Shown here in pieces: positions 50,769 through 58,778 of a stretch of DNA of 64,000 nucleotides. The notes beneath the pieces are model-generated. The model saw only the letters and a list, made by a program, of their open reading frames with translations. It was not told the DNA's origin and ran no database searches. Within the stretch, counting starts at the first letter, position 1. The number at the start of each line of letters is the position of its first letter. The DNA lies in the NCBI RefSeq assembly GCF_036194065.1, contig NZ_CP108095.1, positions 6,882,001-6,946,000 on the forward strand, given 5' to 3'. Source of the stretch: Streptomyces sp. NBC_00239. GTDB taxonomy: Bacteria; Actinomycetota; Actinomycetes; Streptomycetales; Streptomycetaceae. A program made the translations under genes and the position numbers.

Positions 50769-50788
50769 GAACTGAAGTGCCCCAAGAA

Positions 50789-50793
50789 ACCGA
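50789..50793. repeat. Right direct repeat ACCGA of the 22.8-kb element
   Basis: Same five bases as 27952-27956. The coding sequence of the MFS gene is interrupted exactly here. Confidence 0.8.
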
Positions 50794-51834
50794 GCGCTGG
50801 GTGGTGCCCGCGCAGGCGGCCGCGGCGAGCTGGAGACTGCCCGCCAGGGCGAGGACCAGGAGCCACAGCGGCCCGGGCCCGGCAATCAGCAGCGGCACGC
50901 TCATCAGCGGGTACATCGCGAATCCGGCGACCAGGACCGGTCCGGGCCCGAACCTGCGGACGATCCGGGGTGCGGCGAGCGCACCGGCCAGGCATCCGGC
51001 GCCGGACACCCCCATGATCACGCCGAGCCCGGTCGTGCCGGTCTTCACTGTGGTCAGCAGGTGATACGCCCAGAAAGTCGAGGTCAGGGCGGAGCCGAAC
51101 CCTGTCCCGGCCAGGCACAGGACGAGCGGCCGCACGAGCGGTGTGCGGGCCACGTACATCAGGCCCTCCCAGATGTCCGTGGCCATTCTTCGCCGCACCT
51201 TGGGGGCCGGCGGCGCGTGAACGGTGCGGATCCGGGTCGCACACCATGCCGAGACCAGGTAGGAGACGGCGTCCAGGGCGAAGGCCCGGCCGGCGCCCAC
51301 CACGGCGACCACCGCGGTCCCCAGATAGGTACCGGCCGTGTCGGCGGCGCCGAACGCCGCTCCGATCCGTGAGTGGGCCTGCTGGAGCAGCCCGGGTTCG
51401 ACGAGCTGCGGCACGATGGCGATGGCCGCGGCCTGGTGGAGCACCGTCACGGCACCCAAGGCCAGGGCCACGGCGTACAGCGTTGGCATGGACAACGTCC
51501 CGAGGACGGTGGCGGCCGGGATCACCGCGACCACGGCGGCCGCCGCAAGATCAGTGGTGATCAGCACCGTCTTCTTGTTGTGCCGGTCGATGAACGCCCC
51601 GGCCGGCAGCGCGAGGACGAAGGTCGGGATCTGGATGAGGAAGAAGAGGAACGAGATCTGGTCCGGCGTGGCGTGCAGGAGGAGTACCGCGAGCGTGGGT
51701 AGGGCGATGCCGTGCACAGCCGTCCCGATCAAGCTTGCGCTCTCGCCTGTCAGGAATGCGATGAAGGACCGGTGGCCGCGCAGCGACGCCTTGTCGTCCG
51801 GTGTGGTGACGGAGGCTTGGGCGGGCGTGGTCAC
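50789..51834 (-). pseudogene. N-terminal 347 codons of the MFS transporter split by the 22.8-kb element
   Basis: GTG 51834 overlaps the exonuclease stop as GTGA. The protein begins MTTPAQASVTTPDD, then IAFLTGESASLIGTAVHGIA, and has the MFS drug-exporter motif GAFIDRHNKKTVL and about ten membrane helices up to AAACAGTTQRS. After that the frame enters the element and adds an unrelated tail (SWGTSVLSHHSSLEPVKG, ending at 50713). The lost C-terminus is at 27690-27956. The truncated product lacks the last two helices and is unlikely to work. Intact, it would have been an exporter of 435 residues. Confidence 0.88.
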
Positions 51835-52679
51835 CACAGGCCGGCCGCCTTCATCAGCGTGGCGGGTGCTGTCAGTTCGGGTGTGGCTGTCCCGGTGACG
51901 GTGTTCTGCGGGTACGGCAGGTCGCAGTTCAGGCGCAGGATGGACCGCACGCGGACGACGTCGTCCCACGTCTCCCGGATGCGGGCCAGGGGCTTGGCCA
52001 GGCGGCCCGGTGCGGCGGCGGGCAGGTCCTCGAGCCGGCGCCCGCCGGTCAGGAGCCGGGCGGCGGTCACCGGTCCCACGCCCGGGACGCCGGGGAGGTT
52101 GTCGGACGGGTCCCCGGTCAGGGCCCGGAAGTCAGTCCACTGCGCCGGCGTCACCCCGTAGCGGTCGGCGACCGCGGGAGCGGTGACGAACTGGCGGCCG
52201 GGCGGGGCCTGCGGGTTCAGGATCCGGATCCTGCTCTGGGTGAGGAGGCCGTAGAGGTCGCGGTCCCCCGAGAGCACGACCACCGCACGGCCGACGGCGG
52301 CCTCACGCGTGGCGATCGTGGCCAGCACGTCGTCGCCCTCGGCGCCGGGCCATTCCAGCCACCGCACTCCGCCCTGGTCGAGCATCGCCTTCAGCGGCGC
52401 CAGAGCCTGGATCGGACTGTGGTCGGCGTCAGCCCGGTTTGCCTTATACCCGGCCTCAGCTTGGATCCGAGTGTCGGCGCCGTCCTCGGCGTCGAAGACC
52501 ACCAGGACCTCATGACCGTAGCCGTGCTCGCGGTGCGCCTTGCGCAGGAGCGCCACGAAGCCGAACGCGCCGGTCACGTCGGTCCCGTCCAGCGCCTGGA
52601 ACCGCTTGGGGAACCCGAAGTGGGCGCGGTAGAGCAGATGATGCCCGTCGACGAGGAGCAGCGGCGCGATCGCGGTCAT
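51831..52679 (-). CDS. 5'-3' exonuclease (PolA N-terminal / flap-endonuclease-like)
   Basis: 282 residues from ATG 52679 (GGAGG upstream). PIN-like active-site motifs: LLLVDGHHLLYRAHFGFP, VVFDAEDGADTRIQAEAGYK, GAEGDDVLATIA, VLSGDRDLYGLL, and the H3TH motif LPGVPGVGPVTAARLL. No polymerase domain. A free-standing copy inside a metabolite-type operon is unusual; it could serve DNA repair or self-resistance to a DNA-damaging product. Confidence 0.85.
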   Translation of the reverse strand: MTAIAPLLLVDGHHLLYRAHFGFPKRFQALDGTDVTGAFGFVALLRKAHREHGYGHEVLVVFDAEDGADTRIQAEAGYKANRADADHSPIQALAPLKAMLDQGGVRWLEWPGAEGDDVLATIATREAAVGRAVVVLSGDRDLYGLLTQSRIRILNPQAPPGRQFVTAPAVADRYGVTPAQWTDFRALTGDPSDNLPGVPGVGPVTAARLLTGGRRLEDLPAAAPGRLAKPLARIRETWDDVVRVRSILRLNCDLPYPQNTVTGTATPELTAPATLMKAAGLW

Positions 52680-52792
52680 GGTGGTGCCTCCCGGCATCCG
52701 AGGCGCCTGCGGCCGCGACGCCCGGGTGCCCCGAGACGGGCAGCCCGCCAGAATATCGGCCCTTGCACGGGGAAGGGCCTGTACGACGGGGT

Positions 52793-54793
52793 TCACGTCA
52801 TGTCCTTCGCGAGATCCGTTGCGGGGGACCGCTGGGCGGGCACGCTGTCCGCGAACGCGGCGGCCTGGACCAGATAGGCGCTGCGGAATTCCCCCGTGCC
52901 GGTGCTCTCGTCCATGAGCTCGGAGAACGTCCCGGACTCGGCGACCTGGCCGTCCTTCATGACGTGGATGACGTCGGCATGCCGCACCGAGTGAAGGCGG
53001 TGGGTGATCAGCACGACGGTCTGACCGGCCGCGGCCAGTGCCCGGATCTGGTCGAAGACCCGCTGCTCAGCCACCGCGTCAAGGGCGCTCGTGGGCTCGT
53101 CGACCACGAGAATCTCGGGCCTCCTGTACAAAGCTCGGGCGATCCCCAGCATCTGCCACTCGCCGCCGGACGCCTCCTGACCGCCCTTGTAGCCCCGCCC
53201 GAGCAAGGTGCCGAGGCCGCGGCGCAGGGCGGCGATGAACTTCCAGGCGCCGGAGAACTCGGCGGCAGCCTGTACCGCCTGGTCGTCGATGGGGACGGTG
53301 GGCCGGCCGATGCCGACGTTCACCCTCACCGTGAAGGGCCACCGGAAGAAGGACTGCGACATGAGCGCGATGCGGGCGAAGATCTGCTTGCGCTGGGCCT
53401 TGGCCGCGTCGACGTCGTCCCACCAGATCGTGCCGCCGCCCTCGTCGGGCATGTGCAGGCCGGCCAGGAGCTTGACCAGGGTGGACTTGCCCGAGCCGTT
53501 CGCCCCGACCACGGCGATGACCTTGCCCATGGGGAAGGACAGGGACACCTCGCGCAGGGTCGGCTCCGGCGTCTCGCCCCCGCTGCCGGGGTAGGTGAAA
53601 GTGACCTTCTCGAAGCGGACTTCGCGAACCTTCGCGGGCAGGTCCTCGCCGGTCTCCGGGATGGCCCGCGCCTTCGCCTCCACACAGAGCCGCTCGAAGT
53701 CGGCGACGAACAGGGACTCCTGGTGCAGGTCGGCCATCTGCACGACGAGGCCGTCCAGGCTGGAGGACCCGGTGCGGATGGCCAGGACCGCCGTGCTGGC
53801 GACCGCGAGGTCCATCCGCCCGCTCCACAGCAGCAGTCCCAGCGCCCCGTAGGTGAGTAGGGTGGCGATGCCGGACGCGCCGTCGGCGATCAGGCCGATC
53901 TTCGCCGCGTTGCGGGCCAGGCGGGTTTGCTCGCGCTCGCTCGTCTCGGCCATCTCCCGGAAGTGGGAGAGGAGGAAGGGCCCGACCTCGTGGACGCGGA
54001 CCTCGGCCGCCGCTTCCCGCTGGGTCAGCAACTGACCCAGGAGGTGTCCGGCCCGTGCGTGCTGGACGAAGGCGTGGAAGGAGAGGTACCGCTGGCGGGA
54101 GATCGTCAGCGACCTCCAACCGCTCGGCAGGGTCATCAGGACGAGGAGGGGCAAAAGTCCGATGTGGAGCACGGTGAGCACACTGGCCGCCGCGACCAGG
54201 GAGATCCCGGAGTTGAGGGTGTTGGTGCAGTAGCGGATCATGCGCCGGGCGGAGTCGGCCCCGTACCGGGCGGCGTCCAGCAGCCGGTGGAACTCGTCGT
54301 CCTCGATCGCCGCGAGCTCAACCCGGTGGACGAGCCCCAGGTACTGCTCGGTGGCCACCCTCTGGACCTTCGGCTCCAGCTCACCGGTGGCGGCCGTTGA
54401 CGCGGACCGCAGAAGCGAACCCACCAGAGCGGTGACCGCGACGGCCATCAGTGCTGGGAACGCGCTGGTCAAGCGCTCGTTCGTCCCGCCTCCGGCGAGG
54501 ATGTGCCCCAGGACCGCGTTGACTGCGACCAGCCCGATCGCCTGGGCGATCCCGCGGCCTACTTCGGCGCCGAGGACCACGCGCAGGGCGCGGGCGTCGG
54601 CGAGGTGCGCGAGGCGCAGCCCGGTGCCGATCATCCGGGGTAAGCCCTTGGCCATGGTCCACAGGCCCAGCTTCAGCCAGGCGCCCTCGTGCTGGTCCCA
54701 GCCGACGTCGTACGCCAGCTCCCCGCCGAACAGCAGCCGTTCCGAGTCCGACACCGTTGCCTGTTCAGGATCACCATCGGCTTCGCTGCTCAC
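52793..54793 (-). CDS. ABC transporter, fused membrane and ATP-binding domains
   Basis: 666 residues from GTG 54793. Six membrane helices lie at about 80-390. The ATPase domain follows with Walker A VVGANGSGKSTLVKLLAG, signature EASGGEWQMLGIARALYR, Walker B EILVVDEPTSALD and H-loop VLITHRLHSVRHAD. A half-transporter of exporter type, which should dimerise. In this operon it probably exports the product. Confidence 0.86.
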   Translation of the reverse strand: MSSEADGDPEQATVSDSERLLFGGELAYDVGWDQHEGAWLKLGLWTMAKGLPRMIGTGLRLAHLADARALRVVLGAEVGRGIAQAIGLVAVNAVLGHILAGGGTNERLTSAFPALMAVAVTALVGSLLRSASTAATGELEPKVQRVATEQYLGLVHRVELAAIEDDEFHRLLDAARYGADSARRMIRYCTNTLNSGISLVAAASVLTVLHIGLLPLLVLMTLPSGWRSLTISRQRYLSFHAFVQHARAGHLLGQLLTQREAAAEVRVHEVGPFLLSHFREMAETSEREQTRLARNAAKIGLIADGASGIATLLTYGALGLLLWSGRMDLAVASTAVLAIRTGSSSLDGLVVQMADLHQESLFVADFERLCVEAKARAIPETGEDLPAKVREVRFEKVTFTYPGSGGETPEPTLREVSLSFPMGKVIAVVGANGSGKSTLVKLLAGLHMPDEGGGTIWWDDVDAAKAQRKQIFARIALMSQSFFRWPFTVRVNVGIGRPTVPIDDQAVQAAAEFSGAWKFIAALRRGLGTLLGRGYKGGQEASGGEWQMLGIARALYRRPEILVVDEPTSALDAVAEQRVFDQIRALAAAGQTVVLITHRLHSVRHADVIHVMKDGQVAESGTFSELMDESTGTGEFRSAYLVQAAAFADSVPAQRSPATDLAKDMT

Positions 54794-55425
54794 TTCGTCC
54801 CCCTCAGATCCGGTCGTGCACTGCTGGTCTCGTCGCTGGTCGTAAGCGGTCCGGCGGGCCCCCGCACCGGCGGCTGCAGTTCGCCTCCGCACTCCGCCGC
54901 CCCCGCTGATGCACCTTCGGCCGTGGCCGGCCCGGCAGGAGGCATAGCGAGGGCGCCGTAGAGGGTTCCGGCGACGTACTGGTTGAGGACGGCGTGGGTC
55001 AGGGCCCGGCAGTCGGCCGGAGGGCCGCCGGGGTCGGCCCACACCACCTCGCTGTACCGGTCCGGTGCGGTGTTGCGGGGCACTCCGGACCAGCGCTGGG
55101 TGGCGAAGACGGCGCACAAGCGTCCCGCGCCCTGCTCGCTGCGGTAGTGCAGGAGGCCGCTGAGCTCGATGTCCTGTACCCCCACCCGGATGCCCAGGGT
55201 TCGGGAGGCACCCCGGCACGCGGCCTCGTCCAGCCACTCCGCCGGCTCCAGCCGTCCGCCCACCAAGGCCAGCTGTCCGCGATCTGGCAGATGAGCCCGG
55301 CGGACCAGCGCGACCCGCCCGTCGGGGCGCAGCGCGAGGAGCACGACCTTCGTGAGCGGCCGGTAGCCGGGCCCGGTCTGTTCGATTCGGGCAGCAGCCG
55401 GGCGGGGATGGGGCGCGGTGTGCAC
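54790..55425 (-). CDS. Nudix-fold protein with degenerate catalytic box
   Basis: 211 residues. The fold is clear (KVVLLALRPDGRVALVRRAH, ALVGGRLEPAEWLDEAACRG). The REUXEE part of the Nudix box reads RGASRTLG, so the metal-binding glutamates are missing and hydrolysis is doubtful. A disordered tail of about 50 residues follows. It is the first gene of the long minus-strand operon; the stop overlaps the ABC transporter start as GTGA. Confidence 0.72.
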   Translation of the reverse strand: MHTAPHPRPAAARIEQTGPGYRPLTKVVLLALRPDGRVALVRRAHLPDRGQLALVGGRLEPAEWLDEAACRGASRTLGIRVGVQDIELSGLLHYRSEQGAGRLCAVFATQRWSGVPRNTAPDRYSEVVWADPGGPPADCRALTHAVLNQYVAGTLYGALAMPPAGPATAEGASAGAAECGGELQPPVRGPAGPLTTSDETSSARPDLRGTK

Positions 55426-56095
55426 TGGTCCTCCCTTAATTGACGTGGAACCGAGCGATGGTCGAACAACCCCCCACGCCTGGGTGCCGTAACGGACGCG
55501 GAAGGGGGAATTTCTCGAACTGAGATGCGGTGTGGGTGTGGAGGGCAGTTCCTCTGGGGGTGGGGGCGTTTGAACTCACACGTTCGAGTGGCGAGGGGGC
55601 TTACGGCACCCGATCAGGGACTTGCGCGATGCGCCTCCTGGTCCGAGGACGGTGCTCGTCAGGAGTGCAGGGCGGGGTGCGAGGTACTGGTGTGTACGCA
55701 CTTTGTCCTCCGGGTGGGGGCGTGGCGAAGTACGCCGTCCGCGGGGTGCGGAGGCGAGGGCGTTCGAGCAGACGAGGTTGAGTCAGTGAGTACAGCGCAG
55801 CGCGATGGGCGGAGCAGCACGATCTGGCCGACCTCGTCGCCTGAGGGCCCGTCCGGTGGCCGCTGATCGATCTCTGGAGCCGTAGCCTTCGCAGGCTGCC
55901 GCAGACCAGATGTTGGCCTGAACCCGCCCCTGCGAAAGCAGACTTCGGGAAAACCCCTTGTGGACCGCAGACCGATGCAACTCTGTCCGCGAGCCCCGCA
56001 TCCAACGCCGTGAACCGCCGCCGTTCCCGCGCCCGGCAGGACGGAGCGCCCGGGTCACAGCCCTGCCGGCAGACGCTACGGCCGGCTGCCCGCGT
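55426..56095. other. Intergenic / promoter region of the long operon
   Basis: 670 bp containing the promoter of the leftward operon and an 11-bp inverted repeat (listed separately). No frame here shows a domain. Confidence 0.45.
55482..55611. repeat. 130-bp segment bounded by 11-bp inverted repeats GGGTGCCGTAA / TTACGGCACCC
   Basis: Perfect arms at 55482-55492 and 55601-55611, 57 bp upstream of the operon's first start. The inside is G/T-rich. It could be a MITE-like insertion, a large hairpin or paired operator sites. Confidence 0.45.
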
Positions 56096-56326
56096 TCAGC
56101 GGGACCTCGTGGACGGACTCCCCCCGGTAGGTCCGCGCTTCCCGGCGGAGCTCGACCAGCTGCACCGCGGCCACGGCGAGTTCGACGGGTGGGCGGGTGC
56201 GGAGCGGGGACACAGCCTGGACGGGGGCGGCGGCGTCGCGGTCGCGGTTGTTGTAGCTTCACGACCGATGCGGGTGACGCGTTCCGCGTTGATCGTGGAT
56301 TCCTTCAAGGGCACCTTCTCGCTCAT
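56096..56326 (-). CDS. Small protein coupled to the Nudix gene, possibly frameshifted
   Basis: ATG 56326 overlaps the Nudix stop as ATGA. The first about 24 residues (SEKVPLKESTINAERVTRIG) look natural, but the rest is Ser/Pro/Arg-rich. In another frame the same DNA reads YNNRDRDAAAPVQAV and VELAVAAVQLVELRREARTY, which looks more protein-like, so a frameshift may separate the two halves. No family recognised. Confidence 0.4.
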   Translation of the reverse strand: MSEKVPLKESTINAERVTRIGREATTTATATPPPPSRLCPRSAPAHPSNSPWPRCSWSSSAGKRGPTGGSPSTRSR

Positions 56327-56910
56327 GCGTAGACCGTATTGACTGACGGTCCGTCGAGTGGTGTGTCGATCAGTTTGGCGCGCAGCGCGGGGGAGGTGAC
56401 TTGGTCGAAGGGGAGCCATTGGGCCCCGGAGACTTCCTCGTCCTGCAGGAAGATCGGAGGAGCCTCCCGCCTGAGGTAGAAGACGAATCTGACGTCGTAG
56501 TGCTGGTGTTCGCCTTCGCCCTTCGCTGGCCGGGGAGCGATGTCGTGGATATCGATGTCGAGCGGGCTGTCGAGGAGCTGGGTGGTGAGGGATAGGTCGC
56601 CGACGGCAATCCCTGCCTCCTCGTGGAGCTCGCGCACCGCAGCGGCGATGAGCGTGCGATCAGACGGTTCAAGGTGTCCACCAGGCACGAGGGCCAGTCC
56701 GGTGGCCCTGTGGTGGATGTGCAGGACGTGCTGGTCGCGGTCGATGACGACGGCACTGCATGTGATATGTCCCGGAAGGGTGGCCCGACTCGTTGGATCA
56801 CCGGGTTCGTCGAGGGCCGTCGTCAGGGGCGCCAGGCGGTCGCGCTCGGCAGGGTAGCGCTCAAGGTATTCGTGGACGAGGTAGCGGAGAGCGGAGCGAG
56901 TGGGCGTCAT
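56323..56910 (-). CDS. Nudix hydrolase
   Basis: 195 residues. Nudix box PGGHLEPSDRTLIAAAVREL, then HEEAGI, with the catalytic REL-HEE intact and Asp for the first Glu. An N-terminal helical extension of about 45 residues (YLVHEYLERYPAERDRLAPL) and ITCSAVVIDRDQHVLHIHHR precede it. It stands apart from the main operon, with one coupled downstream gene. Confidence 0.82.
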   Translation of the reverse strand: MTPTRSALRYLVHEYLERYPAERDRLAPLTTALDEPGDPTSRATLPGHITCSAVVIDRDQHVLHIHHRATGLALVPGGHLEPSDRTLIAAAVRELHEEAGIAVGDLSLTTQLLDSPLDIDIHDIAPRPAKGEGEHQHYDVRFVFYLRREAPPIFLQDEEVSGAQWLPFDQVTSPALRAKLIDTPLDGPSVNTVYA

Positions 56911-57231
56911 CTGGATACCTTCGACGGTGGAACGTGATCGACGTGGCCGCGAACAGGACAGTGGGTGGGACCTTCGCTCCCGCGCCGGGCATCAACGGGG
57001 TTCGATGCAGCCAACTGCAGGTGCTGCTTGGTGTGTTGTGGTCATGTGATGGTGCCGGGATCAACGACGAGGAGCACCGGATCGAACACGCGTGTTTGAG
57101 ACGAAGCGGATTCCGTACAGGGGCACGGGTGGCGCCTCGTGCGGGGTGCATCCACCCTTGATGCGTGCGGGCCCTGCCCTTGGAGGGTGCTGGCCGAAAC
57201 GCCGATGTTGATACGCGTGTGACAGGTGGGA
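56911..57231. other. Intergenic region
   Basis: 320 bp between the Nudix start and the carrier-protein stop. I see no gene and no clear hairpin. Confidence 0.45.
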
Positions 57232-57516
57232 TTACGCGGCTGGATCACCGTCTTCGAGAGCGGCGCGCTGCGTGATCAGCTCGGCTATGCCGTCGATCGT
57301 GGCGAATCGGGTGTCGAACAGGTCGGCGTCGGTGATCGAGACCCCGAGGACCTCCTCGACGTGGACCGTGAGGGCCACGACGGTCAGGGAGTCGAGATAG
57401 CCGGTGTCGAAGAGGTGCACCTGCCGGGTGAAGCCCGGGTCGTCGTCAGCAACGGCGGCTTCGCGCCGGATGAATGTTTCGATGTGTGTGGCCGCGTCGG
57501 CCGGACTGAGGGCCAT
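57232..57516 (-). CDS. Acyl/peptidyl carrier protein
   Basis: 94 residues: a four-helix carrier domain with the phosphopantetheine serine in LFDTGYLDSLTVVALTVHV. It is free-standing and ends the biosynthetic operon. It should be loaded by the AMP-ligase at 59925-61445, carrying the activated acid or amino acid for the aminotransferase or synthetase next to it. Confidence 0.85.
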   Translation of the reverse strand: MALSPADAATHIETFIRREAAVADDDPGFTRQVHLFDTGYLDSLTVVALTVHVEEVLGVSITDADLFDTRFATIDGIAELITQRAALEDGDPAA

Positions 57517-57527
57517 GAGGTGCCTTC

Positions 57528-58778
57528 CTAGGGAACGTGCGGTACAGGCTGGTGGATGCCACCGCGGATGGTGCGGTGCAGGTCCGCGGAGGAGGAGATG
57601 CCCAGGTCGTGGCGGAAGCGGCCTTCCAGACGCGGCTGGGTGATGCCTGCCTGGAGTAGCTGCGGCAGCACTCCGGTGTCGGAGCCGAGGTCGCCGATCT
57701 GCGCACGGACCTTGGGGCGCCGCAGGGTGCTGTCAGGGAGCCTGTGACGCGCGAGACGGGTCATGAGGCCGGGCTTGCTCACCGGTTCGGGCAGGGCCAG
57801 CAGCTCGGTGGTGGCCCAGCTGTAGGGCTGGACCACGGTCAGCCCGTGCGCGGCGAACACACCGACTTCGCGGTCGCCGGTCTGGACGCCGCGGGTGAGA
57901 TGGACTCGAAGGCGGTCGGGCGGAAGGTTCGGCAGGCGGTAGTAGAGGCTGCCGGCGTACGGCACGGGGGTGTAGTCGGCGAGGAATTCGTTCATGAGGT
58001 CGCCGGTGAACACGAGTGCGCCGTGGGGGTGGTCGTCGGCTATGGCGGCGCCGAGGACCTCGTTGACGACGGCGGCGTGGACGTTGAAGTCGCGCCAGTC
58101 CTGGCCATGCAGGAGCGCCGGAGGGAGCGCGGTGAGGAGGGTCTCGCGGTCGGCTCGCACCAGCCGCAGCGGCATGTTGAGGTGGGCGGCTACGCGCTGG
58201 GCGGCGGCCGCGTCCTGGCTGAGGTGCTCGTCGCCGAAGGAGTAGGTGTAGGCGACGGCGTGGGGAAAGTGCTCGCGGGTGTAGGCGGCGACGACGGAAC
58301 TGTCCGCGCCGCCGGACAGGCAGACGGCAACGGGGAGGCCCGGATGCGCGTCAGCCAGGTGGCGCATTCCTTGGTCGAGAAGCTCGGAGACCCGGTGGGC
58401 GATCTTGGCGGGGGTGTCGTTGGATCCGGCGCGGGCGGGGAGTGAAGCGAAGCTGCGGACGACCCCTGTGCGCCTGTCGGGGTCCAGGGTGACGATGCTG
58501 CCGGCGGGAATCGCGTAGGTGCCGGTGAACGCGATGCCCGCCGTGACGAGGTCGGCCAGGTAGTTGGCGGCGATGACGCCTCGGTCGGGGTGGAAGCCGA
58601 CGTAGAGCTTGTTGAGACCGAGCTGGTCGCGGATCGCGGTGACACGGTCGCCGTCCTGCTGGACATGGGCGAACCGCCCAACGAGGGCCGGCGCCGATTG
58701 CGCCGAGATGCGCTCCGGGTGGGTGCCACCGTCCGGGTTCCAGTACACGTTGCGTACGGGGAGGTGAGTTTCAAGCAC
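57528..58778 (-). CDS. Asparagine-synthetase-like amidotransferase/amide synthase
   Basis: 416 residues. The synthetase domain has the PPi loop VAVCLSGGADSSVVAAYTRE, the AYTYSFGDEHLSQDAAAAQR segment and LVFTGDLMNEFLADYTPVPY. The N-terminal part is a shortened Ntn-like domain (GRFAHVQQDGDRVTAIRDQL, then GLNKLYV) without the glutaminase Cys at position 2. Ammonia from glutamine is therefore unlikely; it may use a free amine, as beta-lactam synthetase-type enzymes do. GTG 58778 overlaps the aminotransferase stop by 8 bp. Confidence 0.8.
   Translation of the reverse strand: MLETHLPVRNVYWNPDGGTHPERISAQSAPALVGRFAHVQQDGDRVTAIRDQLGLNKLYVGFHPDRGVIAANYLADLVTAGIAFTGTYAIPAGSIVTLDPDRRTGVVRSFASLPARAGSNDTPAKIAHRVSELLDQGMRHLADAHPGLPVAVCLSGGADSSVVAAYTREHFPHAVAYTYSFGDEHLSQDAAAAQRVAAHLNMPLRLVRADRETLLTALPPALLHGQDWRDFNVHAAVVNEVLGAAIADDHPHGALVFTGDLMNEFLADYTPVPYAGSLYYRLPNLPPDRLRVHLTRGVQTGDREVGVFAAHGLTVVQPYSWATTELLALPEPVSKPGLMTRLARHRLPDSTLRRPKVRAQIGDLGSDTGVLPQLLQAGITQPRLEGRFRHDLGISSSADLHRTIRGGIHQPVPHVP

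Larger units (their letters stand above)
27957..50788. mobile_element. 22.8-kb integrated element with recombinase trio, interrupting an MFS gene
   Basis: The limits are fixed by the two halves of one transporter gene and the flanking ACCGA repeats. Subterminal copies of TGTCTCAT face inward (27974-27981 and the complement at 50761-50768), 17 and 20 bp from the junctions. The recombinase operon starts 118 bp inside the right end and reads inward. The rest is cargo: aminotransferase, malic-enzyme-like protein, four ArsR regulators and their operons, SulP transporter, carbonic anhydrase, and decayed IS copies. Confidence 0.85.
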
